A stretch of 24,304 nucleotides of DNA. It comes from a virus. The notes under the pieces are model-generated. The model saw only the letters and a program-made list of their open reading frames with translations. It was not told the origin of the DNA and made no database searches. Each line of letters starts with the position of its first letter. Positions within the stretch are counted from its first letter, which is position 1. Below are positions 8,801-17,394 of the stretch, in pieces. Made by a program: the position numbers and the translations under genes. Where the stretch lies: IMG/VR virus record IMGVR_UViG_3300017971_000754, positions 1-24,304 of that record, one strand, 5' to 3'.

Positions 8801-11635
8801 CATGGCGTGGGCTATCTCATGGGCTGCGGTTGGAACATCGTTTGCGGTGGCAACCCGCACAAGCTTTTGCTTTACCCAAAATGTTCCTAGAGCCTTGCGC
8901 CTTCCGAATCTTCCCTGGCGTATAACGGCTGGTTCTCCTACGGCCTTCATTATGTCGGCAACTGCCTGCATAGCTTGTGGGGAACTTACCGGCTTTGTGG
9001 CGGAAACTGGTTCAACCGCAGCAAAACTAACCTTGGCCGGATTGGGCATATTGGTTCCAAGGGGTGATTCTTCAACGCCTTCCAGGGCAAGCGCATCCCC
9101 CCGGCTTATCGTTTTGCCGCCTTCGCTGGATTCTTGCACAACCCTTTCAACGGGTGAATCGGTAACATTCGATAGTTCTGTACGGGTGCGGACGGTTGTT
9201 GGGCCAGGTGGCGGCATTCCTTCAACTTCTTCACTGATTAAACTTCTCGCTAAATCTTGGTCTTCAAGGATTTTAGCAATAGGCTTTCCCCTTATGATAG
9301 TAATGGTTCCAGTTATGTCTTTACCAAGTTTTTTTGCTGCAAACCATCTATGATGACCATCTTCAATTTGAAGATTTCCTTCTTCACTAACGCCAATTTC
9401 AATTGGTTCGGATAAATCAACACTTCTAACCCAATCCATTCCGCCTTCTTTAAACTTGGCCTCTGGATTAGCTAAGTCTTCCTTATAGCGTATTCCTAAT
9501 TCGTCTGGGCTTACAGTAATGGTTTCATCCTGAACAACGCCCCATGCAGCCTTGTCTAAAACATCAATATCAAGCCGCTCTAAGTCACTCCACTCAACTT
9601 GTCGCTGTTCCGGGCTTATTTCATAGCCCTGCACTTCCCCGCCTTCGCTCTTGAGCGCCTTGGCCGGGTTTTGTGCGGATTCCGCTACTTCAACCGCGCT
9701 TTGACCGTCCTCAGTAGCGAGTTCAGAAATCTGTACGCCGGCTTCCTGGGCTTCCATGGCGGTTTTAACAGCCTTCTTAATATCGAAATGCTGAATAAAG
9801 ATGGCTTCCTTATCCTGTAGGTTTTCAGCCGCTCCTATATCGGTAATTGCCTCTTCTGGAATTCCAAAAAATCGCATGGCATCCGGATTGGCCGTAATCG
9901 ATTCGCGGGCTTGCGCGGTAATATATCCGGTATGCCCGCCACCAACCATGGCAAAGGGTAGTACATTCAAGGCAATGTCCGGAGCGCTCTTAATGGCTTC
10001 CGCTAAGTCTTCGGCAAAATTCGCATCCGGAATGCTTTCATCCAGGGCGCTCGCCATTTCCTGCACCATGGAAGCGGTCAAATCCTGGGCAAGTTCCGTG
10101 GCGGTTTCCACTCCAACCGCTTCCGCTCCGCTTATAATTCCGGCCAATAGCGGGCTTGTTACTTGTGCGCCAAGGCGCTTTTGGATCTTTGAAACGCCAG
10201 GTAACTTACTTAAAACAAACAAATCCCCCATCACTTCCAGCGTGGCGGCTATGGGCGCGGACGCATCAGAAACAAACATGGCGTCTTGTGGATCTAGCCC
10301 CTTGGCCCTAAGCATGTCGTAATGCTCCGCCTGTAGCGCCGGGATCATGCTCTTTAATCCATAGCCCATGCCAACAATTTTGCGGAATTGTTCTTGTCCG
10401 CGGATCCCGCCAACCTTTCGGCCTACCGCAAAGCTTCCAAGCACAAGGGCCATGTCAGCACTCATCCTCGATCCACCATAAACAACCTGTTCATAGGCTG
10501 CTTTGAATGATGGATTGTCGGCAAAACTTTCCGGGCCGGTTACTTCGCGGGAATAGCGCTGCATCCAAAGCATGGTTTCGGCAAAGTCCGCCGCTGTTCT
10601 GGCGTCTTGATAGCGCCTGGCTGCCGCTTCCGGCGGCAATGTCTGATAGAAGGGCATCCGAGTTCCGGGCTCAGTATAGGCAACTCTGAATGCAGCTTGC
10701 GCCGCCTCTGAGACAAAAGGCATATCAGCGGTGGCAATCGGCTCTTGAATAGGTTGACCGGCCTTCACCGCCTCAATAATTCCCATGGCGTTACGGTGGA
10801 TTTCTGCCGGGGTGAGATTTGCGATTTCCCGCATTACTTCATTGGCCCGACCTAAGAAAGATTCAGCAATACCCTTTTCGCCTGGCACAGTTGCTTCAAT
10901 ATAGCGCATGGCAAGCGTGCGGTGTTCCGGAGCAATATCGGCTAATTGTCCAATTGCTTCAAAAAATTGGCGGGTGTCCATAACGTCCGCTTCCTGTACA
11001 ATCGGGCGAATGGTGGCTCCAAGCCGTTCAAACTGTTCGCGGTTTTGGGTTAATGCCTTTGTTGCTTCGCTATGGGCTGCGCCGTAAAGGTCCGCCAAGC
11101 CATCCGGAATTTCCTCTAAATCTTGGGTGAAAGATATAAAGCCATCCATTTCGCTGCCTTCGCGGAAAGCATTCATGTAGGAATGGCGATAAGCCTGGTC
11201 GATTGTTTCAATTCGTTCGCGGGTTGCGTCCATGTCCTCGCGTATGGCTGAATCGACATCCTTTTGCGGATAAAGCATTGTCATAGCCTGCTCAAAAGAT
11301 GGCAAGGACGATTGAACGTCTTCAATGGGCTTTTGAAAACGCATGGCCAAGTAAGCAATCTTGGAGCCTTGGCGGTTGGTTTCTTCGTCGGCATCCTCGC
11401 TGAATGATTCTTCACCATCCCAAATGCGTTGTACCCGGTCCAATGATTCGCGTTCAATGCGGGGATTTAACTGATAGGGAACGCGGCCTTCGTTTCGAGC
11501 GTTGCTTTCGTAATCAATCAAATCATTCCAGGCTTGCCCTAATGCTGCTTGAGCAAACCTTTCGCCGGATGGTGTTTCCTGTTCACCAATTGCCCAATCG
11601 CGCAAGGCAATGGCCTCTCTATCATCAATCGCCAT
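5846..11635 (-). CDS. Giant internal virion/polyvalent protein (gp16 position)
   Basis: A 1929-residue protein where T7 has gp16 (1318). Residues 1-650 are mostly helical. Residues about 679-802 hold a ParB-like domain (PIEIGV..., then DGHHRWFAAKKLG at 759-771) encoded by AT-richer DNA. A zincin motif HEIAH (939-943) is followed by EGFSEFIRLRL (990-1000), which supplies a Glu for the third metal ligand. Residues about 1430-1700 (LRASFSLVTNPLRDLR, VPFFNAAIQGPVAHAR, RYIFTYIPVGDELIRIPRAFE) look like the large C-terminal domain of phage polyvalent proteins. A charged helical tail ends the protein. I see no lytic transglycosylase domain as in T7 gp16. It would be ejected with the DNA. Confidence 0.88.
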   Translation of the reverse strand: MAIDDREAIALRDWAIGEQETPSGERFAQAALGQAWNDLIDYESNARNEGRVPYQLNPRIERESLDRVQRIWDGEESFSEDADEETNRQGSKIAYLAMRFQKPIEDVQSSLPSFEQAMTMLYPQKDVDSAIREDMDATRERIETIDQAYRHSYMNAFREGSEMDGFISFTQDLEEIPDGLADLYGAAHSEATKALTQNREQFERLGATIRPIVQEADVMDTRQFFEAIGQLADIAPEHRTLAMRYIEATVPGEKGIAESFLGRANEVMREIANLTPAEIHRNAMGIIEAVKAGQPIQEPIATADMPFVSEAAQAAFRVAYTEPGTRMPFYQTLPPEAAARRYQDARTAADFAETMLWMQRYSREVTGPESFADNPSFKAAYEQVVYGGSRMSADMALVLGSFAVGRKVGGIRGQEQFRKIVGMGYGLKSMIPALQAEHYDMLRAKGLDPQDAMFVSDASAPIAATLEVMGDLFVLSKLPGVSKIQKRLGAQVTSPLLAGIISGAEAVGVETATELAQDLTASMVQEMASALDESIPDANFAEDLAEAIKSAPDIALNVLPFAMVGGGHTGYITAQARESITANPDAMRFFGIPEEAITDIGAAENLQDKEAIFIQHFDIKKAVKTAMEAQEAGVQISELATEDGQSAVEVAESAQNPAKALKSEGGEVQGYEISPEQRQVEWSDLERLDIDVLDKAAWGVVQDETITVSPDELGIRYKEDLANPEAKFKEGGMDWVRSVDLSEPIEIGVSEEGNLQIEDGHHRWFAAKKLGKDITGTITIIRGKPIAKILEDQDLARSLISEEVEGMPPPGPTTVRTRTELSNVTDSPVERVVQESSEGGKTISRGDALALEGVEESPLGTNMPNPAKVSFAAVEPVSATKPVSSPQAMQAVADIMKAVGEPAVIRQGRFGRRKALGTFWVKQKLVRVATANDVPTAAHEIAHAMEDALFGTGPVWQRSKEINARAKAELNKLGKDLYGSKVPNGGYKSEGFSEFIRLRLSDPSNAEIKAPEFFKFWEKKLNSIPSLRRRFDNASDIVRRYLLQGAEARAQANIAKAETMAQKVAGKSKIAGKEFYRQFIEAGAAIERFSKEAAERKGLDALPEDADPVYTMQSRRLTADAVVDYMATKGMLDIAGNVTGTAPLAEAFELVGQKDSEKFVIYLWAKRSLALWTDPRKRNPGMDLKDAQFLVNELENPKFKKAAQIVYDWNNGILSYAAQSSEDFAETVTKIRQSDPGFYIPLFREFNTLDKAYQSIGGKASTASITKRLKGSGRRIKDPIESMLTQAKQVVLKAHQRLILEQIIRIADNTDGMGHYIFEVPKDMVPQAARSVADVIEQISGKLDPLAAVQFQAEADAMTGDIADEILTFFAPAHQASPNENPIMPVYIDGKTRWLEMDVDLYKALNGMDLYNLPKILDIFLGLPARTMRIGTTGLRASFSLVTNPLRDLRTLHLNSRAGANQARLLHTWLGSMWDSFVYTMTGGKIGTQWIDMFERMGIEMAQPLGQDTRPLKRAARRVKRGGRWSFFDPGDYYDTLIKVLQFPESASRLAEMKLYAKDLGYDPKQPLTADIAQKLAIAAKQVTTDFTQAGDVARKVNQAVPFFNAAIQGPVAHARALKRNPGKFMLRGLYGTAAVLANWMRNKDEEWWREMPLEERYIFTYIPVGDELIRIPRAFEADGIFLAGAEALIDAWYAEDPQAASEWASKWVTGFLPSPMPVLPKLALEQAANKNFFFDSPIVPRGEIMGNIPQEEQFGPYTLNTSIWLGDLFNVSPRRIDHSIRSLFGGVGVDVLSVFGRGAGVRQEDEFEPADMPVIGTIFQRGGQMARNPISIEKLYTRYGEVLERQASKRREETPEERLERLRIMDAVRALSVLRDIQYSTYDRDKRNKIEERQIKIARDALQGRLNRAQLKQLKQMAERERKAMERQ

Positions 11636-13148
11636 AGAAATCTTTTAACCTTTGCATTTGATCTGGCGTCAATCCTTTCTCGCCAGCCGCCGCCTTAACG
11701 GCTTCTCGGAAGCTCATTTGCGCGGTTATTGCTGGAAACTGCTTTTGCAGGTAACGCAGATATGCATTGCGGCCCGCTTCCTTTTTCTCGCCAGCTCCGC
11801 TTGAAGGAGTTTGCGTATCCTTAACCAGAGTGGATGCGTGGCGGGCAATTGATTCGCCGCCGCTTCCATCAGAAGCAAAGAGCATGCCCATAATATCAGA
11901 AGCACTTTTATCCGGATACTTGTTTAAGAGCCTGTCAGCATCTTCCTGCACCTTCAAATAATTCATTTCAGCATCCAAAACTTCATCTTCCCCAATCGGA
12001 TCCAAGCCGCCGCTAAAGAAATTGGAATTGAACATGTTCTTTAAGCGCTCATTTACCCGGCGCGAAGCCTGGGTTTGTCCGGTTCCGTCCAACTGTTTTT
12101 CAAGCTCACTCTTCAAGCTGGCAACAACTTCCTTTGGTTGGCCCAACACTTCGCCCAAAAGCATCGAATACTCTTCGCCCATGGGATCGTTTGTCGGATC
12201 ATAACCGGTAATTTTGCGCCTGAGCGTGGCATGGGTAATAGGATCAAATACATTCTTCGCTGAATGATAGGCATTGAGATAAGCCTTGGCCTGTCCAGCG
12301 CTAAGTCGCCCATCGGCTTCCATTGTGCGAATTTCTTCCGGATCAACCAAATCCCCGTTCTCAATTCCAAGGGCGAGTTCGTTATAAAGAGCCGTGTTGG
12401 CCTTGGAAATTTCTTCCTTAACGCGCCTTTCGACGCTGCGGCGGTCGTCCCTGGCCATCTTTGGCTCAAAGACATATTCACCGTCTACCTTCTTATAAAG
12501 GTTTGCTTGGATGTCCCTTAACGCCACAACATCCCCGCTGGCAATGCGGACCAAGTCTTGCGAATCCTCATAAGCACCGCTTACCCAAAAGCTTTCTATA
12601 AGCTGCGCTTTTGCTTCCGGGCGCATATTAATCTTTTGCAACTCCGCTTCTGCGCCTTCCAAGTCGCCAGCCTTGCGAAGCCGGGTAGCAAGGGTTTGAT
12701 GATTGGCGTTGGCCGTTTCAATTTCCCGCTTGGCAACCTGTCCGCTTACCTTCGCATTGCTACGGGCCTGAGCTGCGATATAAAATTCATTAATAACGCC
12801 TTTTGCCAGTGGGCTATAAGTCTCATTGCCCTCAGTTTCCTTGGTAAGCTGGGACCATTTGTTTTCGGAAATTTCCTTCCATTTTGTATAATCCTGCTCC
12901 TGGGCAATCTCGTTCTCAACTTCCTGCTCAGTATCGATAGCCCGCGCCTTCGCCTCGGCAATGTGGCCTTCGTTGACAACCTGTTGCTTTTGCTGGGCCA
13001 TCTCGCCAAGCATGTTCGATACGCTGCCAATCCCTTGCCCCACACGGCGCAAGGCTTCAAATTCAACATCACGCGCACCCGGATCCATCCGGACCCCTAT
13101 TTGCTGGCGCGTCGGCTTGAATGGTTCTGCTGTTGGAATTCTTGGCAT
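11625..13148 (-). CDS. Internal virion protein, T7 gp15-like
   Basis: A 507-residue protein, shorter than T7 gp15 (747), but in the same place between gp14-like and gp16-like genes. The N-terminus (MPRIPTAEPFKPTRQQIGVRM, then FEALRRVGQGIGSVSNMLGEM) is typical of gp15-class proteins in distant podoviruses. The remainder is almost entirely helical and charged (long Ala/Glu/Lys/Gln stretches about 55-200). It would line the ejection tube across the periplasm together with the gp16 counterpart. The ATG at 13148 has no Shine-Dalgarno and lies 2 nt after the preceding stop, so it is likely translated by coupling. It overlaps the giant gene by 11 nt. Confidence 0.85.
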   Translation of the reverse strand: MPRIPTAEPFKPTRQQIGVRMDPGARDVEFEALRRVGQGIGSVSNMLGEMAQQKQQVVNEGHIAEAKARAIDTEQEVENEIAQEQDYTKWKEISENKWSQLTKETEGNETYSPLAKGVINEFYIAAQARSNAKVSGQVAKREIETANANHQTLATRLRKAGDLEGAEAELQKINMRPEAKAQLIESFWVSGAYEDSQDLVRIASGDVVALRDIQANLYKKVDGEYVFEPKMARDDRRSVERRVKEEISKANTALYNELALGIENGDLVDPEEIRTMEADGRLSAGQAKAYLNAYHSAKNVFDPITHATLRRKITGYDPTNDPMGEEYSMLLGEVLGQPKEVVASLKSELEKQLDGTGQTQASRRVNERLKNMFNSNFFSGGLDPIGEDEVLDAEMNYLKVQEDADRLLNKYPDKSASDIMGMLFASDGSGGESIARHASTLVKDTQTPSSGAGEKKEAGRNAYLRYLQKQFPAITAQMSFREAVKAAAGEKGLTPDQMQRLKDFYGD

Positions 13149-13150
13149 AA

Positions 13151-13522
13151 CTAATTTAGTGTTTCAATGACAGTTCCGCCGTAGTATGGTGGCCAAAGGT
13201 GATATAAATCATTCCAATGGTTCGCATCCCCGCGCATTATCCAGCTTAAAACGTTGCCTTCCTCATCACGCTTCCCCGGTGATTGGACCCTATGCAATTT
13301 TCCTTCCGGCAAATACTCAGGATGTTTATTTAAGGCTACTTCTCCAACCTCTAAACCATTCCAGTCCATTTTCAATACATGTTGGGAATAATATTCATAT
13401 TCAGGGGCCATCGACATACCCTCGGCTTCTATTAAAATAGTTCCGCCACTGTTAGCGCTTGCCGGTATTTCATAGGAAGTACAACCGCTAAAAACCAATA
13501 GGATAATGATTAAATATTTCAT
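13151..13522 (-). CDS. Lipoprotein with S26 signal-peptidase-like motifs
   Basis: A 123-residue protein with a lipoprotein signal: a hydrophobic stretch (4-11) followed by FSGC, with Cys14 the likely lipidated residue. The rest carries, in order, EGMSMAP (34-40, Ser37), LEVGEVAL (57-64), LHRV (76-79, His77), MRGDANHWND (96-105) and GGTVIE (115-120). This is the order of the conserved boxes of signal peptidase I and its SEC11-type branch: GxSMxP with catalytic Ser, 'vGDiv', HRV with His in place of Lys, and GDxN. I infer a peptidase-like fold facing the periplasm. It is translationally coupled to both neighbours (4-nt overlap upstream, 2-nt gap downstream). It could instead be an inactive relative. 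Confidence 0.7.
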   Translation of the reverse strand: MKYLIIILLVFSGCTSYEIPASANSGGTILIEAEGMSMAPEYEYYSQHVLKMDWNGLEVGEVALNKHPEYLPEGKLHRVQSPGKRDEEGNVLSWIMRGDANHWNDLYHLWPPYYGGTVIETLN

Positions 13523-14010
13523 CCTATTGCCCCCGTGTGTTTAAAGCTTGAATAACTCGAAGCCATTTGCCCGGCTCCTTGAAGTAAGGTTGCCCCAGCT
13601 CCCATTGTGCCGGCCCGCTTCGCAGCCGCCCCGGTAAACTTGTCAATTTCTGCCTGGGTAAGATGCTGTTCGGCCAAAGTGGTTCCGCTCCGCTCAATTT
13701 CAAGAGCTTCTAGTTCCATGTCGGTTGCGGTATCGATCATCACTTCAAGCGGCGTTCCTTCTGTAGTTACGCCAGCCTTGGCATACAAGGCGCGTTGCCG
13801 CTTTTCCAGCTTCTCGGCTTCGCGGCGCTTGGCGGAAGCGGCCGACCTGGCATCCAATTGGGCCTGAATTGCCCGATTTTGTTCGACCGCTGCATTGTAC
13901 TTGGCAAGGCGATCCCGGCTCTTCCCCTGTTCATAGGAAGAATAAGCCGATATGCCGGCTGCGGCTGCGGACATTGCAAGCCCAACTATTGCCATGGTTT
14001 CAATTCCCAT
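13519..14010 (-). CDS. Internal virion protein, T7 gp14-like
   Basis: A 163-residue protein (T7 gp14: 196). A Gly/Ala-rich hydrophobic N-terminus (about 6-24) is followed by YSSYEQGKSRDRLAKYNAAVEQNRAIQ, a long charged Ala/Arg/Glu helix, and 'LYAKAGVTTEGTPLEVM', then a second helix and a Gly/Ala-rich C-terminal stretch. This is the classic layout of gp14-type ejection proteins, which form the outer-membrane pore for DNA entry. It has the strongest ribosome-binding site of the block, GGAGG (14017-14021), inside the end of the gp13-like gene. The stop overlaps the next gene's start as ATGA. Confidence 0.88.
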   Translation of the reverse strand: MGIETMAIVGLAMSAAAAGISAYSSYEQGKSRDRLAKYNAAVEQNRAIQAQLDARSAASAKRREAEKLEKRQRALYAKAGVTTEGTPLEVMIDTATDMELEALEIERSGTTLAEQHLTQAEIDKFTGAAAKRAGTMGAGATLLQGAGQMASSYSSFKHTGAIG

Positions 14011-14407
14011 CGCTTACCTCCAAAGATTTAAAGAGTTGCACCATTGATTCATCGCCCTTTTGGAATCCATGCCTTGAATAGATTGCAGCTAATCCGGGTA
14101 TGTTGGTTTGAGCGATCATGGCTCCGTATTTCATGCTCTTGGCCTCATTCTCCAAGAATTTCAATACATTGGTAATGCCCCGGTAAATAGCCTTCGGCCC
14201 AAGGTCCGGATCCGCTGTAAACCATGCCGGGAAACAAACTCCGGTCGAATTGTCCATATAAAGCCAACCCATGGCGCCGGGCCTATCCCCTTCAATCCAG
14301 ACAACCCCAAGCTTTGGCAACATGGTAGACGGAACCTTGCCAATTTCGCGCTTATCCCACCATTGGCACACTATTTCATAGTCGCTATCTTCAAAAAATC
14401 TTATCAT
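14000..14407 (-). CDS. T7 gp13-like protein with GNAT-type features
   Basis: A 135-residue protein; T7 gp13 has 138 and occupies the same place after tail tubular B. The N-terminus (IRFFEDSDYEIVCQWWDKRE) and the C-terminal AIYSRHGFQKGDES segment are arranged as in acetyltransferase-fold proteins, where the latter is the usual 'lY.k.GF' end of the fold. In T7 gp13 is a minor protein needed for proper virion assembly, and I infer an assembly role here rather than catalysis. An acetyl-CoA-binding R/Q-x-x-G-x-G/A loop is not evident. The gene overlaps tail tubular B by 4 nt and the following gene by 11 nt. A GGGAG upstream of the ATG is a usable ribosome-binding site. Confidence 0.75.
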   Translation of the reverse strand: MIRFFEDSDYEIVCQWWDKREIGKVPSTMLPKLGVVWIEGDRPGAMGWLYMDNSTGVCFPAWFTADPDLGPKAIYRGITNVLKFLENEAKSMKYGAMIAQTNIPGLAAIYSRHGFQKGDESMVQLFKSLEVSDGN

Positions 14408-17394
14408 CCGAATGCTCCCACTTTTGGAAATAGGCCGAGAATCGTGGCCGGTAAAGGATCTTCACTCAAAATAATAATGTCACCACTCTTGTTATTTCCA
14501 CCGGGGAAAGATTGCATCTTGTAATCACCCGTAAACAGTGGAGGCGGTCCATCCATGTCATCATCTGTTCCTCGGAATTTAAGATTTTGTGCCTTCTCTT
14601 CTGTTTCGCCGCCCTTGAGTCCAAGGGTTTGATACAGGCGAAGGGTCATTTCACTAATAGCCAGAGTCTTGCCTATACTTGATCCAGTTTGCAGAGCAAG
14701 GGCCAGCTTTTGCGGTTTTAGCTTCCCGGTATAACCTAATCCTATGTGAACAACGTTTCCATAATCATCCAGGCTAACCGAGCCGCTTTGGACAACCTTG
14801 TCCGGAGTAGTTGCACCGTCCACAATAGCCTTAATGGTCTTACCCTCCAAATGGTCAAGGTTGGTAAAGGTATTCTCCACACGCTGCGCCTTTCCGCCTG
14901 TTGCATATGCGCTTGCTCCCTTGAATAGCTTTATATTCCCACCGTTGGCAACCCATGTTCCAAGCGATGGAAAAAGGCTTATTACAACGGTGTAAGTGGT
15001 TACAGAAACAACCGTAAAAGACTTACCGTTTAGAAGAATTCCAGCACTTCCTGTCACACCGTTGATTTCAACCACATCACCCGCAACAAAATGATGAGTT
15101 GTGACAGTGTTCACCGTCACATTAGGCGTTGTGTTGGAGACCGTTGTAATTTCATACTCTTCTTGAACGCGCAAATCCCATGGCTCGGTTCCGGCCTCGT
15201 TATAAAGCTCCCATGTACTGCTTGTCTTGTTCTTTACCGTCAGTTCTATTCCATCAACCTCAGGAATCCCGGTTTCTGTTATAATAACCTGCTGATCGTT
15301 TATAAATGGATGTCCTGAGCTTGTTGCAACCGGAGGCCTGGCATTAGTTAAGTTGCTTAGATTAACAGCCGATCCACCGTCAAAACTAAGAGATGAATCA
15401 AGGTGTATTCTGTCTTCCTGGTCAGTTTCAAAATCCTGAACAACAAAGCGTTCGACGTAACGTTTTGTTACTCCGCTAATGGTACGGTTTACAATTGTCC
15501 AAACCTCATCGGCATCATCTCCATAAATTAATGCAACTGATTCAAATAATCCCTGGGTAACGAACCTAAACCATCCCACAACATTTTCCTGACGCTCATA
15601 GGTCATCCCCAGCAATTCGCCATCATTTCTGATTGCCCAAAAGATAGCGTCAGGTTGGTTCTGGTAATCGATTTGCTTGATTCCGCCTTGGGTAATATGC
15701 TCGCTTAAAATGGTCATGTCCGGGGCAACAAACCCATCTTTTTCAAATGAATAAGTAAGTTCGCGCACCTTGCGGCCCTGTCTCTGCACGAATAAAACAA
15801 CATCATTAACAAGCTTGGCCTGCAATGAATCGCTGCCAAAGTTGGATTGCTGCCTTACAAAGACATTGGTTGGGGTCAATGGTTGAGTAGGGTCATTTGC
15901 CCCAATAGAGAATTCCCCGCCGCTTGTGCCGATAATAAGGCGGGTCTGACTGACAAGCCAAAGGATTTCATTGAATTCCTGAGATCCTATCGTATATTGC
16001 ATCGCGTCGGCATCGTCAGGACCATACTCTAAATTCTCATAATCATTTGACTGAGAAAGCCAAATCGTCTGCCGCTGGTAATCGGTTCCACCAAATGTAA
16101 GACGTTGCTCATATAGGGCTATCGCCCTCGGAAACCCTCTAAATGGGCTCCATGCACCTTCAGCCCAAAGTTTGGTTGCTGCGGTCGATTCTAGTTCTTC
16201 TATAACTTGGGCCGTTACTGACGTTGGAGAATTATAACCAGTGATTTTAACGAATCCGCCTAAAAATTGCTCAGCTATTTCAAGCGTACCTTGCGCTTCA
16301 AAGAACGTGTAATCAACCGCAGTTGGCGTTCCTCCGCCCGTATTGTCAATGTTGAACGGAGGGGATGCGTAAGGATCGCCAGCCGCCGTGTATTTAAGGC
16401 GTAGATAAGTTTTCTTTTCCTCTGTTCCCTCGACACTGACATTTCGCTCAGATGTTGATTTAAATTCTCGTATTTCTTCTGTGTCAGCCCCGAATGTCCC
16501 TGAATCGGATCGTTGGAGAGTGAGAGTTCCCCACCATCGTTCTGAGGTTGTAATCTGCCAATCACCTTTAACGCGCAACGATGAAGAATAAACGGTCCCC
16601 GCCGCCGCACTCATGTTGACTTGTGCGCTTGTACCAACTGTTTTATGTTCAATATACCAATAGCCTCCAACATGCTCGGATTTGAATAAATCACCTGAGG
16701 CGGCAAGGGTAATTGCGGATCCGGTCTTGGCGCTTGGGGCAATGGTGACATCAGTAATATTCTCATCTAGCAATGCTGGCCAGTCCCAAATAACCTCTTC
16801 AAGCGTCCAATAATAATCGGCAAAGCGACTTAACTTGTATGGCGCATGATCCGGATGAACAAAGTAAATGACATCATTTATTTGTGCGTAATGGATGTCG
16901 AATAATTCAGAATCGCTCCATGGAGAAGTTATCTCGTAAGGATCGCCAGAAACCCCAAGAGCAACCCAATATCCTGACGCTAAATCAGTTGCAAAAGTTC
17001 CGGATGTGTGAGCAACCAGGCAATAATAAACAATTCCCAATTCGCCAGCTATATCCCCTACAGAATAAACAGTTGAAGTAGCCCATGCAGAAGATGTTGG
17101 TACGGGAATTTGAGTTCCGTCCTCATAAAACCGAAAATACTGGTCGCCACCTTCAAGAATATAACTGATTGCCGTCGAAAACTGAAACTTAAATAACCGG
17201 CCTTCATCTGTAGAATCCTTTACCTCGGAAATGAACTCCGTTCCAGGTCGCTTCGTGGCGGCCCCGTATTTAGTAGGGCGAAAATTTTCCAGCGTCCGGC
17301 AAGACATGGAATATTTATCCATGTCAATCCTACCCTCAAGCAAAGGCGAGTATTCACCGGCATTGAAGGCAATTATGGATTTGTTTACCGCCAT
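14404..17394 (-). CDS. Tail tubular protein B (T7 gp12-like nozzle protein)
   Basis: A 996-residue protein, longer than T7 gp12 (794). The ATG at 17394 is chosen over a TTG 36 nt upstream because the protein then begins MAVNKSIIAFNAGEYSPLLE, the usual start of this family (SFNAGE.SP.L.GR.D), and abuts the previous stop as TAATG. Later family landmarks include ENFRPTKYGAATKRPGTEFI, RLTFGGTDYQRQTIWLSQ, 'LIIGTSGGEFSIG', and 'LLGMTYERQENVVGWFRF' in the second half. It would form the hexameric tail nozzle. The extra length appears to come from beta-rich inserts in the first 350 residues and after residue about 650. Its stop overlaps the next gene as ATGA. Confidence 0.92.
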   Translation of the reverse strand: MAVNKSIIAFNAGEYSPLLEGRIDMDKYSMSCRTLENFRPTKYGAATKRPGTEFISEVKDSTDEGRLFKFQFSTAISYILEGGDQYFRFYEDGTQIPVPTSSAWATSTVYSVGDIAGELGIVYYCLVAHTSGTFATDLASGYWVALGVSGDPYEITSPWSDSELFDIHYAQINDVIYFVHPDHAPYKLSRFADYYWTLEEVIWDWPALLDENITDVTIAPSAKTGSAITLAASGDLFKSEHVGGYWYIEHKTVGTSAQVNMSAAAGTVYSSSLRVKGDWQITTSERWWGTLTLQRSDSGTFGADTEEIREFKSTSERNVSVEGTEEKKTYLRLKYTAAGDPYASPPFNIDNTGGGTPTAVDYTFFEAQGTLEIAEQFLGGFVKITGYNSPTSVTAQVIEELESTAATKLWAEGAWSPFRGFPRAIALYEQRLTFGGTDYQRQTIWLSQSNDYENLEYGPDDADAMQYTIGSQEFNEILWLVSQTRLIIGTSGGEFSIGANDPTQPLTPTNVFVRQQSNFGSDSLQAKLVNDVVLFVQRQGRKVRELTYSFEKDGFVAPDMTILSEHITQGGIKQIDYQNQPDAIFWAIRNDGELLGMTYERQENVVGWFRFVTQGLFESVALIYGDDADEVWTIVNRTISGVTKRYVERFVVQDFETDQEDRIHLDSSLSFDGGSAVNLSNLTNARPPVATSSGHPFINDQQVIITETGIPEVDGIELTVKNKTSSTWELYNEAGTEPWDLRVQEEYEITTVSNTTPNVTVNTVTTHHFVAGDVVEINGVTGSAGILLNGKSFTVVSVTTYTVVISLFPSLGTWVANGGNIKLFKGASAYATGGKAQRVENTFTNLDHLEGKTIKAIVDGATTPDKVVQSGSVSLDDYGNVVHIGLGYTGKLKPQKLALALQTGSSIGKTLAISEMTLRLYQTLGLKGGETEEKAQNLKFRGTDDDMDGPPPLFTGDYKMQSFPGGNNKSGDIIILSEDPLPATILGLFPKVGAFG

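Noticed and set aside
8721-9353. A 210-codon plus-strand frame, and others such as 12558-13154 and 9801-10322.
   Set aside because: They lie fully antisense to strong minus-strand genes, have no ribosome-binding sites or recognisable motifs, and are low-complexity shadows.
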